Below are positions 44,492 to 54,714 of a DNA stretch of 64,000 nt, one piece after another. The stretch is taken from contig AP026126.1 of the NCBI GenBank assembly GCA_030295235.1, positions 558,001 through 622,000 of the forward strand, written 5' to 3'. The notes beneath the pieces were generated by a model that had not been told where the DNA came from, did no database searches, and worked only from the letters and a program-made list of their open reading frames with translations. Within the stretch, counting starts at the first letter, position 1, and each line of letters begins with the position of its first letter. The DNA is from Fistulifera solaris (lineage: Eukaryota; Bacillariophyta; Bacillariophyceae; Naviculales; Stauroneidaceae). Both the position numbers and the translations under genes were made by a program.

Positions 44492-47400
44492 ATGGACACC
44501 ATGGAAGAAACAACACCCGTTAAGGAGGTTTTCCAGTCTGCCGGAGAGATGGGGATTGAACCTCCTTCCCGTCTGATGATCACGAAAATCGTAGGTAGCC
44601 GCACCTTTCTGTTCGTCTGCTGTTGTCAAATGACTAACATTCTCATGTTCGGTCTCGTAGGAACTTGAAAATTTCAAAAGCTATGCTGGCGTGAGGGAAA
44701 TCGGACCTTTTCACAGCAACTTTTCGGCTGTCGTGGGCCCTAACGGGAGCGGCAAGTCAAACGTGATCGATGCCATGCTTTTTGTCTTTGGAAAGCGTGC
44801 CAAAAAGCTCCGTCTCAACAAGGTTTCCGAGCTTATTCACAACAGTGACGCAGTGAAAGACAATCCGCCTACATCTGCTAGAGTTTCTGTTTACTTCCAA
44901 GAAATTGTTGACACAGGACCAGATCAGTATCGCGTCATCCCGAACACCGATACTGTTGTGACCCGAATCGCGCGGAAAGACAACTCCTCGACGTACAAAA
45001 TCGACGGGAAAAACTGCCAGTTTAAGGAGGTTGCTACCTACTTGGAAACGAAGGGGATTGATTTAGATAACAACCGATTTCTGATTTTGCAAGGAGAGGT
45101 GGAGATGATTTCCATGATGCCGCCGAAGGGTAAAACGGAGCACGACGAAGGACTTTTGGAGTACCTCGAGGATATTATTGGAAGCAACAAGTTTGTCGAG
45201 GAGACGAATTTAGCAGCGGAAAAAGTAGAGGCTCTCACTGGACAGCGAAGCGAAAAGCTCAATCGCGTGAAAGCGGCTGAGAAGGAGAAGGACGCTCTGG
45301 AATCTGCTAAGGTGGAGGCGGAGCAACTGTTGGGCATCGAGCGAGAAATACGTCGTCAAAAAAATATTCTGTATCAAATCAATCAACTGCAAGTCGATCG
45401 AGAAGCGGCGAAGCTCAACGAAGAGAGAGAAAACGTTCAAAGCCAAATTCAGGCTCTTGGAGAAGACCTCCGAGCATCCAACGATCGTATCAAAGAAATC
45501 GAAAGCGGTCTCTCAGAACAAAGAAAGGAATACGAGCAAATCTATGACGAGCTTACAAAGACAAAGGAAGAGTTTGCCGCTTATGAACGTCGTGATATCA
45601 AGGTTAGGGAAGAGATCAAACACTTCAAGAAACAAAAGAAGTCTCTCCAAGCCAAGATATCAAGCGAAGCCGAGAAAGAGGCCACTGCCGTAGCCAAAGG
45701 CAAGGAAGCTGAGGAGACTATTCCCAAAATAGAGCAGGCAATCTTTGATATCAAAGAAAGTAAGGCAGTGGAAGACGAGAAGCTAGAGAAAATCTACGAC
45801 GAGATAAAGGGTATTACGCTGAATCTTCGTACCGACCTGGACCAAAAAACGCAGGAGCTTGCCCCAATTCTTCAAGAAAAGGCAACTCTTCAGGCTTCTC
45901 TTGAGACTGCTGAGACGGAAGCTAAACTCTTACAAGACTCTGCCAAGCGTGCAAAAGAGAGATTGGAAGCGTCCGAAGAGGAACTCGCATCCTTGGATGA
46001 AGTACAAGGACAAAAAAGTCGTCAAAAAGAGGAATGTGAGATGGCGTTGCAAGAAGCGAAAGACCGAATCGTTGCCGCTGAATCGGAACAAGCTACACTC
46101 AAGGGTCAAGAAGAGAAACTAGCAGCAAAGGTAAAACGCTCCATGGTAAGTCTAATTACTTTATGACTGATGTTGCTAAAAAATCAACATTTACTCACTG
46201 TGTTTTCCTCAGGCTCGTCTAGAAGAGACGAAGCATGCACTCCAATCAAAAGGCGGAAATCGCTCTCCCGTTGTGCGTGATATCTTGAAAGCGACAGCAA
46301 AAGGTGGAGAGCTTGAAAAATGCGGGGTTTTGGGCCGTCTCGGAGACTTGGCAACAATTCCGGAAAAGTATGACGTAGCAGTCTCAACTGCGTGCGGCAT
46401 GCTCGATCACATTGTTGTCCATACAACTTCCGGTGCTCAGAAATGTCTAGAATTTTTGAGAAAGCATAATCTTGGTCGTGCTAACTTCATTCCGTTAGAC
46501 AAGATGAAAAAGGGAGCCCACGATCAAGTAGTCAGCACGCCAGAAAATGCACCGCGTTTGATGGACTTGATTGCTCCAAGCAATTTCGCCGTCACCCCCG
46601 CTATTTACCTTGCTGTCGCAAACACGCTCGTTGCCCCGGATCTAGAAGTAGCCACTCGATGGGCATATGATTATGGAAAGCGTTGGCGGGTAGTCACCGT
46701 AGATGGTAAGCTCATCGACACTGCCGGTACCATGTCTGGAGGCGGAAAGAGCGTCCGCAAAGGTGGAATGAAGATATCGGTACGTACGCTTTCTACGTTC
46801 ATCGTCACTATGCATATTGAAGTCGCTCGTCTTATTTCAGTACTATCCAGAATGCCCGAGCGAGTGTTAACGACGAGGAAGAGGACGACATTGACACCAC
46901 TGACATCAAGAAGCTTGAAGAGGATGTTGACAAGGCAAAACACTATCTTAGCGAGTGCCGCTCGTCGATGAAGAAACTAGTCGATGAAATCAGAACTCTG
47001 CAAAAGCGAATCAAGGAGCTTGAAGTCAAGATTCCGAAGTTGGCGATGGAAGTTGAAGGATGCAACACCACTAGGTCGGAACTAACTAAGCTCATCCCGC
47101 ATCTTCGTCAAGAGTGTGAGCTGAGCGACGCTGATAAGGACAAATTAAAGAAGTTTCTTCATAAGGTTGACGCGTGCAGATCAGATGTTGACGGATGTGC
47201 CAAGATGGCTTCCAAATTAGAAAAAGAAGTCGCGCGCCTTCAGAGGGCGATTCTCGACGCTGGTGGACCTGCTTTGAAATCCCAAAAGGCGACATGCGAA
47301 AACCTTTTGGAAGAACTAGAGGCACTCGAGAAATCTCTGAAGTCAGCTCAAGTAGCAATCGGTGCATCCTCAAAAGCAGCTGAGAAGGCTCGGAAAGCAA

Positions 47401-48754
47401 GAGAGAGTGCCGAAGCCCAAATGGAAGAGTGTCTTAAAAGTGCCGAAGAAAAACAGCAGGAATACGAGTTGCTCGAGAAAGATGCATTTGAAGTGATGCA
47501 GGCCTACGAAAAAGTGAAGGTGATTGAAGAAGAGAAACGTATTAAGCTTGAGGAAGCATCCCAAGAGTGTGAAGAATTGAAAAAAGCGTTATCGTCAGCC
47601 AAATGCGCCGAAGTGGACTTGGCTGGGCAAATGGATGCTCTTAAAAAGCAGATTCGCGAGTGTGCTTCCAAGAAACAGCACTGGGAGCAGGAGCTAGCGA
47701 AGCTCCAGAAAGCGGCTGACGAAGACGACTACTTTTTACCTGAGGACCAGATTGACAAAGACGAAGAACATGATGAAGGTACTTCTGACGAAGAGATGCC
47801 TGACTGCAATGAAGCCAAGGACGACGATGCTGGTACTAGCACCCAGACCTCCCTTCCTCAGTACGCCCCAGACATTCTTGATCGACACGGAAAAGAGAAA
47901 ATCAAGGAAAGAATTCAAGTTCTGGAAACCGAGCGGACCGACATCGCCAAAAATGCCAACATGGGCGCCATTGCAGAGTATCGAAAAAAAGAAGCTGACT
48001 ACTTGTCAAAGTAAGTGCGAGGCAAATGAGTCAAAAACATTGCATCACTAGCCCTCACAATTGCTATCACTTTCTATCCAGGGTGGCTGAGCTAGATGTT
48101 GTTACGGAAGAAAGAATTGAAGCACGTCGGCACCATGAAGACCTTCGACGCCAGCGCATGGAAATGTTCATGGACGGTTTTGGAAAGATTACTTTGAAGC
48201 TCAAAGAGATGTACCAGATGATCACGCTTGGTGGTGATGCCGAATTAGAGTTGGTGGACTCACTTGATCCGTTTTCTGAAGGAATTGTGTTCTCAGTCAG
48301 ACCACCGAAAAAATCTTGGAAAAATATTTCGAATCTGTCCGGTGGCGAGAAGACTTTGTCGTCTTTAGCGCTTGTTTTCGCACTGCATCACTTTAAGCCC
48401 ACCCCCTTGTACGTCATGGACGAAATTGACGCTGCTCTTGACTTCAAGAACGTCTCCATTGTTGCAAATTATGTCAAAGAAAGAACAAAGAATGCTCAGT
48501 TCATTATAATTTCGCTGCGTAACAACATGTTCGAGCTGGCTGACCGTTTGGTCGGTATTTACAAAACGAACAACTGCACAAAGTCAGTTACCATCAATCC
48601 CCGCTCTTTTGGTGTCCAAGGACAGCAAAATGGATATGTTCCAGCCACGCCAGCCTTGAAGGACCGCAGCAATAAATCTACAATCGGGTCCTCAGTTGTC
48701 AAGACCATCGAGCGCACAACGACGATCAATGCTAGCTTGGAGACCGCTGCTTAA
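44492..48754 (+). CDS. SMC4: Condensin subunit SMC4
   Basis: SMC4 pairs with SMC2 in condensin to compact mitotic chromosomes. Five exons: 44492-44590, 44661-46145, 46213-46779, 46851-48010 and 48082-48754; introns are 70, 67, 71 and 71 bp. The product is 1327 residues, normal for SMC4. Walker A VGPNGSGKSNVIDAM is at about 55-70. A long Lys/Glu-rich coiled coil precedes the hinge (about 540-700, VLGRLGDLATIPEKYDVAVS) and TMSGGGKSVRKGG. A second coiled coil has an acidic insertion (DKDEEHDEGTSDEE). The C-terminal head has FMDGFGKIT, signature LSGGEKTLSSLALVFALH near 1190 and Walker B YVMDEIDAALD. All ATPase motifs are intact and no frame break is seen. The third intron's acceptor is taken as 46850, because the nearer AG at 46840 gives a stop. 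Confidence 0.95.
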
Positions 48755-48992
48755 GCTCGTCTAAGTCTTTATCTATTTAGTGAGAAGTTTGTTTTTATAA
48801 CGTAATTTATTACAGTAATCAGTGTTTTTTGAGGAGTGACGACTCACGATCCTAATTACTCCGTACTCCGTAATTTTATTCCCTAATTTCCTAGAGTCAG
48901 AATGCAATTTGACATTCGGACTGATTTTTTCGTTGTCCATTTTCATTTTCTCACAAATAGTTCAAGCTGGCCCCGTGCTGAGTAACTGAGTA

Positions 48993-49017
48993 AGCTCTCT
49001 AGAGCTACTAGAGAGCT
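48993..49017. repeat. Perfect 10-bp-arm hairpin 3' of SMC4
   Basis: AGCTCTCTAG, a 5-nt loop, then CTAGAGAGCT. It lies 240 bp beyond the SMC4 stop; a role in 3'-end formation is possible but unproven. Confidence 0.6.
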
Positions 49018-49678
49018 AGTACTGGTAATGGGCGAGTCCTGTTTACTTGTTGAAACCAAGATTCGTCTGAGAGTTCTGCGTTACTCGATTTTTCATCTTT
49101 CAAGATTCAAGAATGAAGAACAACAAAGATCAAAGATCGCTTTCGGCGTCAAATAGTGATAGGGACGAGTGAATCTGTATTCCTCATCGAATCATTCACG
49201 ATGAGCAGGTAGTAGCGATGGGTGTATTAGAACATACCGTAGGTGAAGAGCTGATCAATGTTTTGTCTTTCATGGATTCCAACAATGGAAACGGCCAATC
49301 ATGAAGCTCGTGAGGCACTTGTCGCTTTTTGCACTGTAATTGATTGCGGTATAACTCTTCTCTGGCATTGCGGTCGAGATATCATTCTGCTCTGTTGAAC
49401 GCAAATCTTCAATGCAAAGGCAGTAACATCGAAGCAACCGTAGAGTGGCAAAAGTATGTCAATGCGGTCCTACAAACACCTTTTTGTTTGCAGTTGGGCA
49501 GAGGGGATAGTTACTATTCAACGTTCCGAAACGATATTGAGTAGATGCTCTCACTATATATTATCGAGTGAAAAGAACGCATAAGCGAAGAAATATCATT
49601 CATCACCGAATCCTTTGATAAAAAAATCGTGGTCTTCCAGATGCACCGTAAGCCCCAAGGCGCAGGCGGCCTGTCTCC

Positions 49679-49700
49679 ACCACAGCATTCCAGTCATGAA
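49679..49700 (+). repeat. Dispersed hairpin motif, copy 5
   Basis: ACCACAGCATTCCAGTCATGAA, with the left stem changed but the right half TCATGAA conserved. Confidence 0.65.
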
Positions 49701-49880
49701 TCAGGGTCGTTCCGAGCTATCAAACTGATATTAAAGCGCCGTTCGGTCTGCTGAAAGTGGTGAGCCATAATTAACTTAATCACATACTCCTTAGCATTTA
49801 TCTATAGCAACCTTTGCAATACATGCCTCGATTGTTTCCGTCGGGATCATATCTCTGGAAAACCGTTACTGTCTGTCGTG

Positions 49881-50036
49881 TGAACTATACTCTCAAAGTG
49901 TAAGCGACCTTTCTCCACGACTGCATTTCTGTCACGAATGAACGATCATTAATTTCTTTCTTTTTATGAACTATACTCTCAAAGTGAAGGCGACCTTTCT
50001 CCACGACTGCATTCCTGTCATGAATGAACGATCATT
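49881..50036 (+). repeat. 70-bp direct duplication carrying motif copies 6 and 7
   Basis: Positions 49881-49950 and 49967-50036 match at 66 of 70 positions, separated by a 16-bp T-rich spacer. Each ends in the hairpin motif (49919 and 50005) followed by TGAACGATCATT or nearly so. Confidence 0.9.
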
Positions 50037-50246
50037 GATCATAGATCGCAATCGCAATCGCAGAGACTAATTTTCATTGAAGGATAATAAGCTTCTATTC
50101 GTTTCGTCGCCAGCTTTTTGTTTGATAAACTCAGTGGCTGCATCTTATTCGCTGAACTGGATGAAGCACCTAGTATTGACGTGCTATTCGTTGTATTGTA
50201 CCCGACGCGCTTCGTCCTTCTTTTGCCGTCCAATCCAGACACTAGA

Positions 50247-51060
50247 ATGAAGAAACGAGTGCTTTCGACTAGAGCAACGGCGGAAACTGGGCTCACAAAG
50301 ATATCGGCTACTGTGACGGCTGCTAATGGTAACGATGGCAAAACAAGAAAGAAATCAAGACAAGCAGTGGAGGAGAGTATCACGGACGAAACCAGTGCCG
50401 GTGATTTCGTGTCGAACCCTTGGTACACTTTTTTCACAAAAGACGATGTCGAATACAACGAGTACATGGCAACCGAGTGGGGCTTTGAGCGCCGGGGAGA
50501 TGCTGCTCTCTTCGAAAAGATTTCTTTGGAGGGGGGCGCAAAGTGGGCTTTCATGGTTGACGGTACTTCGAAAGCGTCCGGCTTATCGAAAGGCGTTCTA
50601 CAATTTTGATCCGGCGAAAGTGGCGCTCATGACAGAGAATAATATACGAAAGCTCATTGATTTTCAGAGTGAGAATCCACGTGACCAGCTGGTTCGACAC
50701 CGAGAAAAAATTGAGTCGGTAATTAACAACGCGAAATGCATCGTTCAGTTGCGGGAGGAATTGTCGACGAAAGAGACGTCGTTCGGTGTGTTTGACGACC
50801 TACTCTGGTCGTTTGTGGACCACAAGCCCATTTTAAATCGTTGTAGCCTGTCACAGCTGCCATCGAAAAGCCCAGAGAGCGAAGCAATGAGCAAGGCACT
50901 CAAAAAGAGGGGTTTCAAGTTTGTCGGTCCGACGACCTGCTACTCGATGATGCAAGCGATCGGAATGGTGATCGATCATCCAATGGATAGTCCCGAATGG
51001 TTGGCGGCTCACGAACGATTGAAACAGAGGCCCGGTGGGTTTCAGGAGAGATCGCCTTGA
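50247..51060 (+). CDS. TagA-type 3-methyladenine DNA glycosylase
   Basis: This glycosylase removes 3-methyladenine from alkylated DNA in base-excision repair. After a Lys/Arg-rich N-terminal ~55 residues (probably nuclear or organellar), the domain has NPWYTFFTKDDVEYNEYMATEWG, LFEKISLEGAQSGLSWLTVL (catalytic Glu and aromatic pocket), RPAYRKAFYNFDPAKVA, SFGVFDDLLWSFV, LKKRGFKFVGPTTCYSMMQA and IGMVIDH. Of the zinc-snap ligands in E. coli Tag (two Cys, two His), only the last His remains visible. One extra G in the 6-G run at 50531-50536 shifts frame; corrected length is 270 residues. ATG 50247 is chosen; the frame opens upstream without a better start. Confidence 0.85.
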
Positions 51061-51653
51061 GAACTCTACGTGTGCAGAGTTGCTAGATTTATACAAACCA
51101 GTGTGATAGCAAAGATATGATTTAGAACTAGATTATCATTTATTGAAATTATCTCAATGAGGTCTGACCACTAGCTAGCCAAAAAATTGGGACTTGTACT
51201 CAACGTCTGTCAAACATATTTTAACCACGCCACTGATAGACGCGCCATTCACCGGGCCCTAGCAAAGTAAAGCCCTATTTGACTGAGCTTCTTGCTTGTG
51301 AAAGTAGATAAGAGGAAAAGCAATAGCGTGAAGCGGAGGAACGCCAGAGTTGTCACTAGATAAGAGGACCTTTACGGTTGGCAGTGTTCATGACTGAAAA
51401 TAATTTTAAGTCGTCGTAATTAATTACGATGTATTACAAGACTTATGACAACTCGTCAGTCACGAAAGTACGTATCCTCTTATTCTTTCTCATTCCTCTT
51501 TGCAGCGCTTCGTGTCTTCACACCACATCATCGTCGTCATCATCATTTATTTCAAGGCTTAACGTGTTTTGACAGCCAATTCAACGGTAAACCTCGAAAC
51601 AGATTCAAGCACGTAATACATTTCAAAACTGAAACAGGCTGCAAGACTTCACA
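51061..51653. other. Intergenic spacer with inverted, broken motif copy
   Basis: About 590 bp between two plus-strand genes. It contains a minus-oriented partial hairpin motif at 51386-51415 and a GCTTGTGAAAGTAG word at 51297 resembling the 44.0 kb foldback arms. Confidence 0.45.
51386..51415 (-). repeat. Dispersed hairpin motif, partial inverted copy
   Basis: GTTCATGACTGAAA matches the reverse complement of the motif; the other half AAGTCG follows after an insertion. Confidence 0.45.
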
Positions 51654-52769
51654 ATGAAATTCCAGTCGACAATTACCGCCTCCCTGTTGGCGACAGCCTT
51701 CGGTTTTCAGCCCCCACAACAACTCTCTGTGAGAACGACATCCACAGAACTTCACATGTCTTCTGTTCTACCGAAAGCCGCCGTAAAAGTTGCCACGATA
51801 GCTGCTGGAGCTGCCTTAGCAGGAACCGCCGGAGTGAAACTGATCCTTGACAAACCATCTCGTACGTATGCTGAGGGATCCGTCGGTGACGAGTATGATG
51901 CATGGACATCCGAGGGGATTTTGGAGTATTACTGGGGCGAACACATTCATCTGGGTTACTATACCCCTGAAGAAATGAAAGCCGGTTACAAAAAGAAAGA
52001 TTTTATTCAAGCAAAATACGATTTTATTGACAAAATGATGGAGTTTGGTGACATTAACCCCGCTCAGTTCAAGAATGCCAATGTTCTCGATGTTGGCTGT
52101 GGATTTGGTGGAACTTCTCGGTATCTCGCTAAAGCACTCGGGCCCAGTTCTCATGTAACGGGTATCACTCTGAGTCCGAATCAGGTGAAACGTGGTACAG
52201 AGCTGGCGGTAGAGCAAGGTGTTGCCGACAACACCAAGTTCATGGTGATGGATGCCCTCAAAATGGATTTTCCAGACAACTCGTTCGACATTGTTTGGGC
52301 GTGCGAAAGTGGAGAACACATGCCTGACAAAAAGGCATACATTGAGCAAATGATGCGTGTTCTCAAACCTGGAGGCAAATTTGTCATGGCATGTTGGTCG
52401 CAACGTGAGGAAGGGGACCAACCCTTTACCAAGCGTGACAAGCGTGACCTACAATATTTGTACGAAGAATGGTCACATCCTTACTTTGTTTCTATTAATT
52501 ATTTCAAAAAGCTCATTGATGATACTGGTGTGATGGGCGAGGTTAAAACCGCCAACTGGGTCGACGAAACGATTGCGTCGTGGCGCCACTCGGTTTGGGT
52601 CGGTATCTTTGATCCTCGTGGCTGGATTTTCAAACCAAAGCAATATTACAAGTGCGTCCGAGACGCCTACTGCCTCGAACGAATGCACCGCGCTTTCAAG
52701 CGTGGTCTCATGGAGTACGGAATGTGGGCGGCAACCAAAAAGTACCGCCCCAGCCGCCGCCGAGTCTAG
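51654..52769 (+). CDS. VTE4: Tocopherol methyltransferase-like SAM-dependent enzyme, plastid-targeted
   Basis: It probably methylates gamma- or delta-tocopherol in the plastid (vitamin E synthesis). The N-terminus MKFQSTITASLLATAFGFQ is a signal peptide with an AFGF targeting motif, followed by a transit region and a hydrophobic segment (AVKVATIAAGAALAGTAG). Catalytic domain: YYWGEHIHLGYY, SAM motif I VLDVGCGFGGTSRYLAKALG (about 143-162), HVTGITLSPNQV, FDIVWACESGEHMPDK and LKPGGKFVMACW, all as in gamma-tocopherol methyltransferases. Length is 371 residues, single exon, no frame break. A sterol- or MPBQ-type methyltransferase is a less likely alternative. It converges on the hydrolase 96 bp away. 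Confidence 0.85.
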   Translation: MKFQSTITASLLATAFGFQPPQQLSVRTTSTELHMSSVLPKAAVKVATIAAGAALAGTAGVKLILDKPSRTYAEGSVGDEYDAWTSEGILEYYWGEHIHLGYYTPEEMKAGYKKKDFIQAKYDFIDKMMEFGDINPAQFKNANVLDVGCGFGGTSRYLAKALGPSSHVTGITLSPNQVKRGTELAVEQGVADNTKFMVMDALKMDFPDNSFDIVWACESGEHMPDKKAYIEQMMRVLKPGGKFVMACWSQREEGDQPFTKRDKRDLQYLYEEWSHPYFVSINYFKKLIDDTGVMGEVKTANWVDETIASWRHSVWVGIFDPRGWIFKPKQYYKCVRDAYCLERMHRAFKRGLMEYGMWAATKKYRPSRRRV

Positions 52770-52865
52770 AGAAGAAAGCTCAGCGTCTAGTTAAATTACT
52801 AAGAGAATTTCTCATTAGTTCTTAAAAAGGATGTAAAGAAATCATTACAAGCACCAGTCATTTAC

Positions 52866-54005
52866 TTAGTCATTCTTTTTCGTAGCGTCCTCCATTGTTC
52901 GGCCTTGTACTATGTCCATAAACCGGGATGACATGGTTGGGATAGCAGACTTTTTGTCCGTGTCGACAGTATCTGAATTGGACTCAGTCACCAGGCACTG
53001 ATCTTCACCTGACGAATCGGCAGAACTTTGCTCGGGGGAATGGGAAAGAGCCGCCTTCACAAAGCCTTTCATTGCATCCCAATAGGGCTGGCCGCCGTGC
53101 ATGTGAGTATCATTATGTGTACCTTCAGGTACTACGTGCATCCGCACAAGCCGTGATGGCTTGGTTGACTGCAATTGGAACAATTCCAACATTTGCTCGT
53201 GTGGTACGAGTTCATCTTTGCCGCCCGCCATGTACAGCGTAGGTGTCTCCAAGTATGGGGCAATCTTGGTCGAATCCCACCCAATTCTTAATACCAGAGC
53301 CTTGATCGGTGTAAGAAATGGCATGAGCTGATCTACCATGGCGGATATGGATGTAAAAGTGTTTTCCACAATAACACCCGCCAATGGAATATCTTTTCGC
53401 TGCGCAAAATCTGCTAAATGGAACGCCACGGCTCCTCCCAGCGAACGGCCAAACAAAAATACTTGTTTCAGATCGATCCGCGGGTGCGACTGGCAAAATT
53501 GTAAAGCTGCTTCCGCATCCAAACGCAATCCTTTCTCACTGGGCCCGACATGCGACTCGCTGTCTCCGTAGCCACGATACTCCACCAACAACACATTTGC
53601 TCGCAGCTGCTTTGACATTTTAATAGCATTCGGTAATCTTAAGCCAATGTTACCAGCATTCCCGTGAAAGAAGATGACAGTAGGGACTTGTTTGTTCACA
53701 TTGTTGTCGTGAAAAATCAACCATGAGTGTATTTTGACTCCGTCTGGACACGGCATCATGATCGATTCAAAGGGAAGGTCTTCGTATTCGCTCGGGGATC
53801 GGTAGCCTCTCGGATTTCGTCTGGGTGATTTCGGCAAGCCTCCAATGGTCGGAAAGTATAGTAGATTGTCTTGTTTCATATAAAGAATAGCCGCCACAAC
53901 AATCGCCACACCTCCGGTGAAATAACCCAGCCGACAGGCAAAGGTCACCAGTGTCGAAGAGAGAAAGCTACTTTGAGTAGCCAGATTGCTAGAATCTTCG
54001 GTCAT
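52866..54005 (-). CDS. ABHD13/BEM46-like alpha/beta hydrolase, membrane-anchored
   Basis: A serine hydrolase (possible depalmitoylase or lipase) of the ABHD13/WAV2/BEM46 group; substrate unknown. One N-terminal membrane segment (LGYFTGGVAIVVAAILYM, about 27-44) is followed by the hydrolase fold. Motifs: IFFHGNAGNIG (oxyanion loop), VEYRGYGDSE, nucleophile elbow FGRSLGG, Asp in AGGKDELVP and His in EGTHNDTH. The full triad is present. The C-terminal ~60 residues are Ser/Asp-rich. It is 379 residues, single exon. It is divergent from UGDH across 709 bp. Confidence 0.87.
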   Translation of the reverse strand: MTEDSSNLATQSSFLSSTLVTFACRLGYFTGGVAIVVAAILYMKQDNLLYFPTIGGLPKSPRRNPRGYRSPSEYEDLPFESIMMPCPDGVKIHSWLIFHDNNVNKQVPTVIFFHGNAGNIGLRLPNAIKMSKQLRANVLLVEYRGYGDSESHVGPSEKGLRLDAEAALQFCQSHPRIDLKQVFLFGRSLGGAVAFHLADFAQRKDIPLAGVIVENTFTSISAMVDQLMPFLTPIKALVLRIGWDSTKIAPYLETPTLYMAGGKDELVPHEQMLELFQLQSTKPSRLVRMHVVPEGTHNDTHMHGGQPYWDAMKGFVKAALSHSPEQSSADSSGEDQCLVTESNSDTVDTDKKSAIPTMSSRFMDIVQGRTMEDATKKND

Positions 54006-54714
54006 GATGGTTCGTTTTTGGAGTATATGAGGATTGTTGTTTTTCGAAGATCGTAATGTTGGTCCGTCGAACTGTGAGGTGCTAAAAATTCTTTTCGATC
54101 GATCGTCGCGTACGTTCTGTTCGTCAAGGAGCTGATCGTTCTACTAATCTCAAAAGAAGTGCACACACGCTTCTTTGATGAACCAGATAGCAAGATAGAC
54201 GACGATAAGACCCACAAAGACCTCGTCTTCATCATTGTCGTGTTGCTATTATTTGCTCTCTTTTCTTTTCGGTTTCCATCGACAAGAAAAAAGCCAAGCG
54301 CTCCTTTGAGTCACGGAGAGATGACTTCAAGTTTATTTTTTAGGACCGAGTCCGCAGTCTGTACGGCGCCTGGAGAAAGAAGTTAGTGAAGTAGAGTGAT
54401 GTCGGTCCCAGTACCGCATACGTCATTTTTGTCATTTTTGCTTGTCAGATCGGTCTCAGTCCTACTTTGGCAGTCACGGTCATTCCGGTATTCATCCACA
54501 CTCCGAGCGATAATTATTTGAAGAATTTATTCATTTGTCGTGTCCCGTGTGTCCGCTTTCCACCATGTTTTATTTTTATTGCTCTCGAAAGACTCCGCGC
54601 TCACACCAACAGCGCGGCCCCGTAGACGCAACTGTTCATTCATTCTTTTAACGACAAGAAGACTTGCTCTTGCGACATACTTTTTTTCTTAGCACTACTA
54701 CATCACGAAAAACA
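54006..54714. promoter_or_regulatory. Divergent spacer between hydrolase and UGDH genes
   Basis: About 710 bp with both promoters. A 75-residue plus-strand frame (54159-54386) has one hydrophobic segment but no similarity I recognise and is not called. Confidence 0.4.

Larger units (their letters stand above)
48755..50246. other. Long intergenic spacer with hairpin and motif repeats
   Basis: About 1.5 kb between SMC4 and the glycosylase, both plus. It holds a 25-bp hairpin at 48993-49017, three motif copies (49679, 49913, 49999) and a 70-bp direct duplication. ATTACTCCGTACTCCGTAAT lies near 48857. A 28-codon ATG frame (49218-49304) is open but unsupported. Confidence 0.55.
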
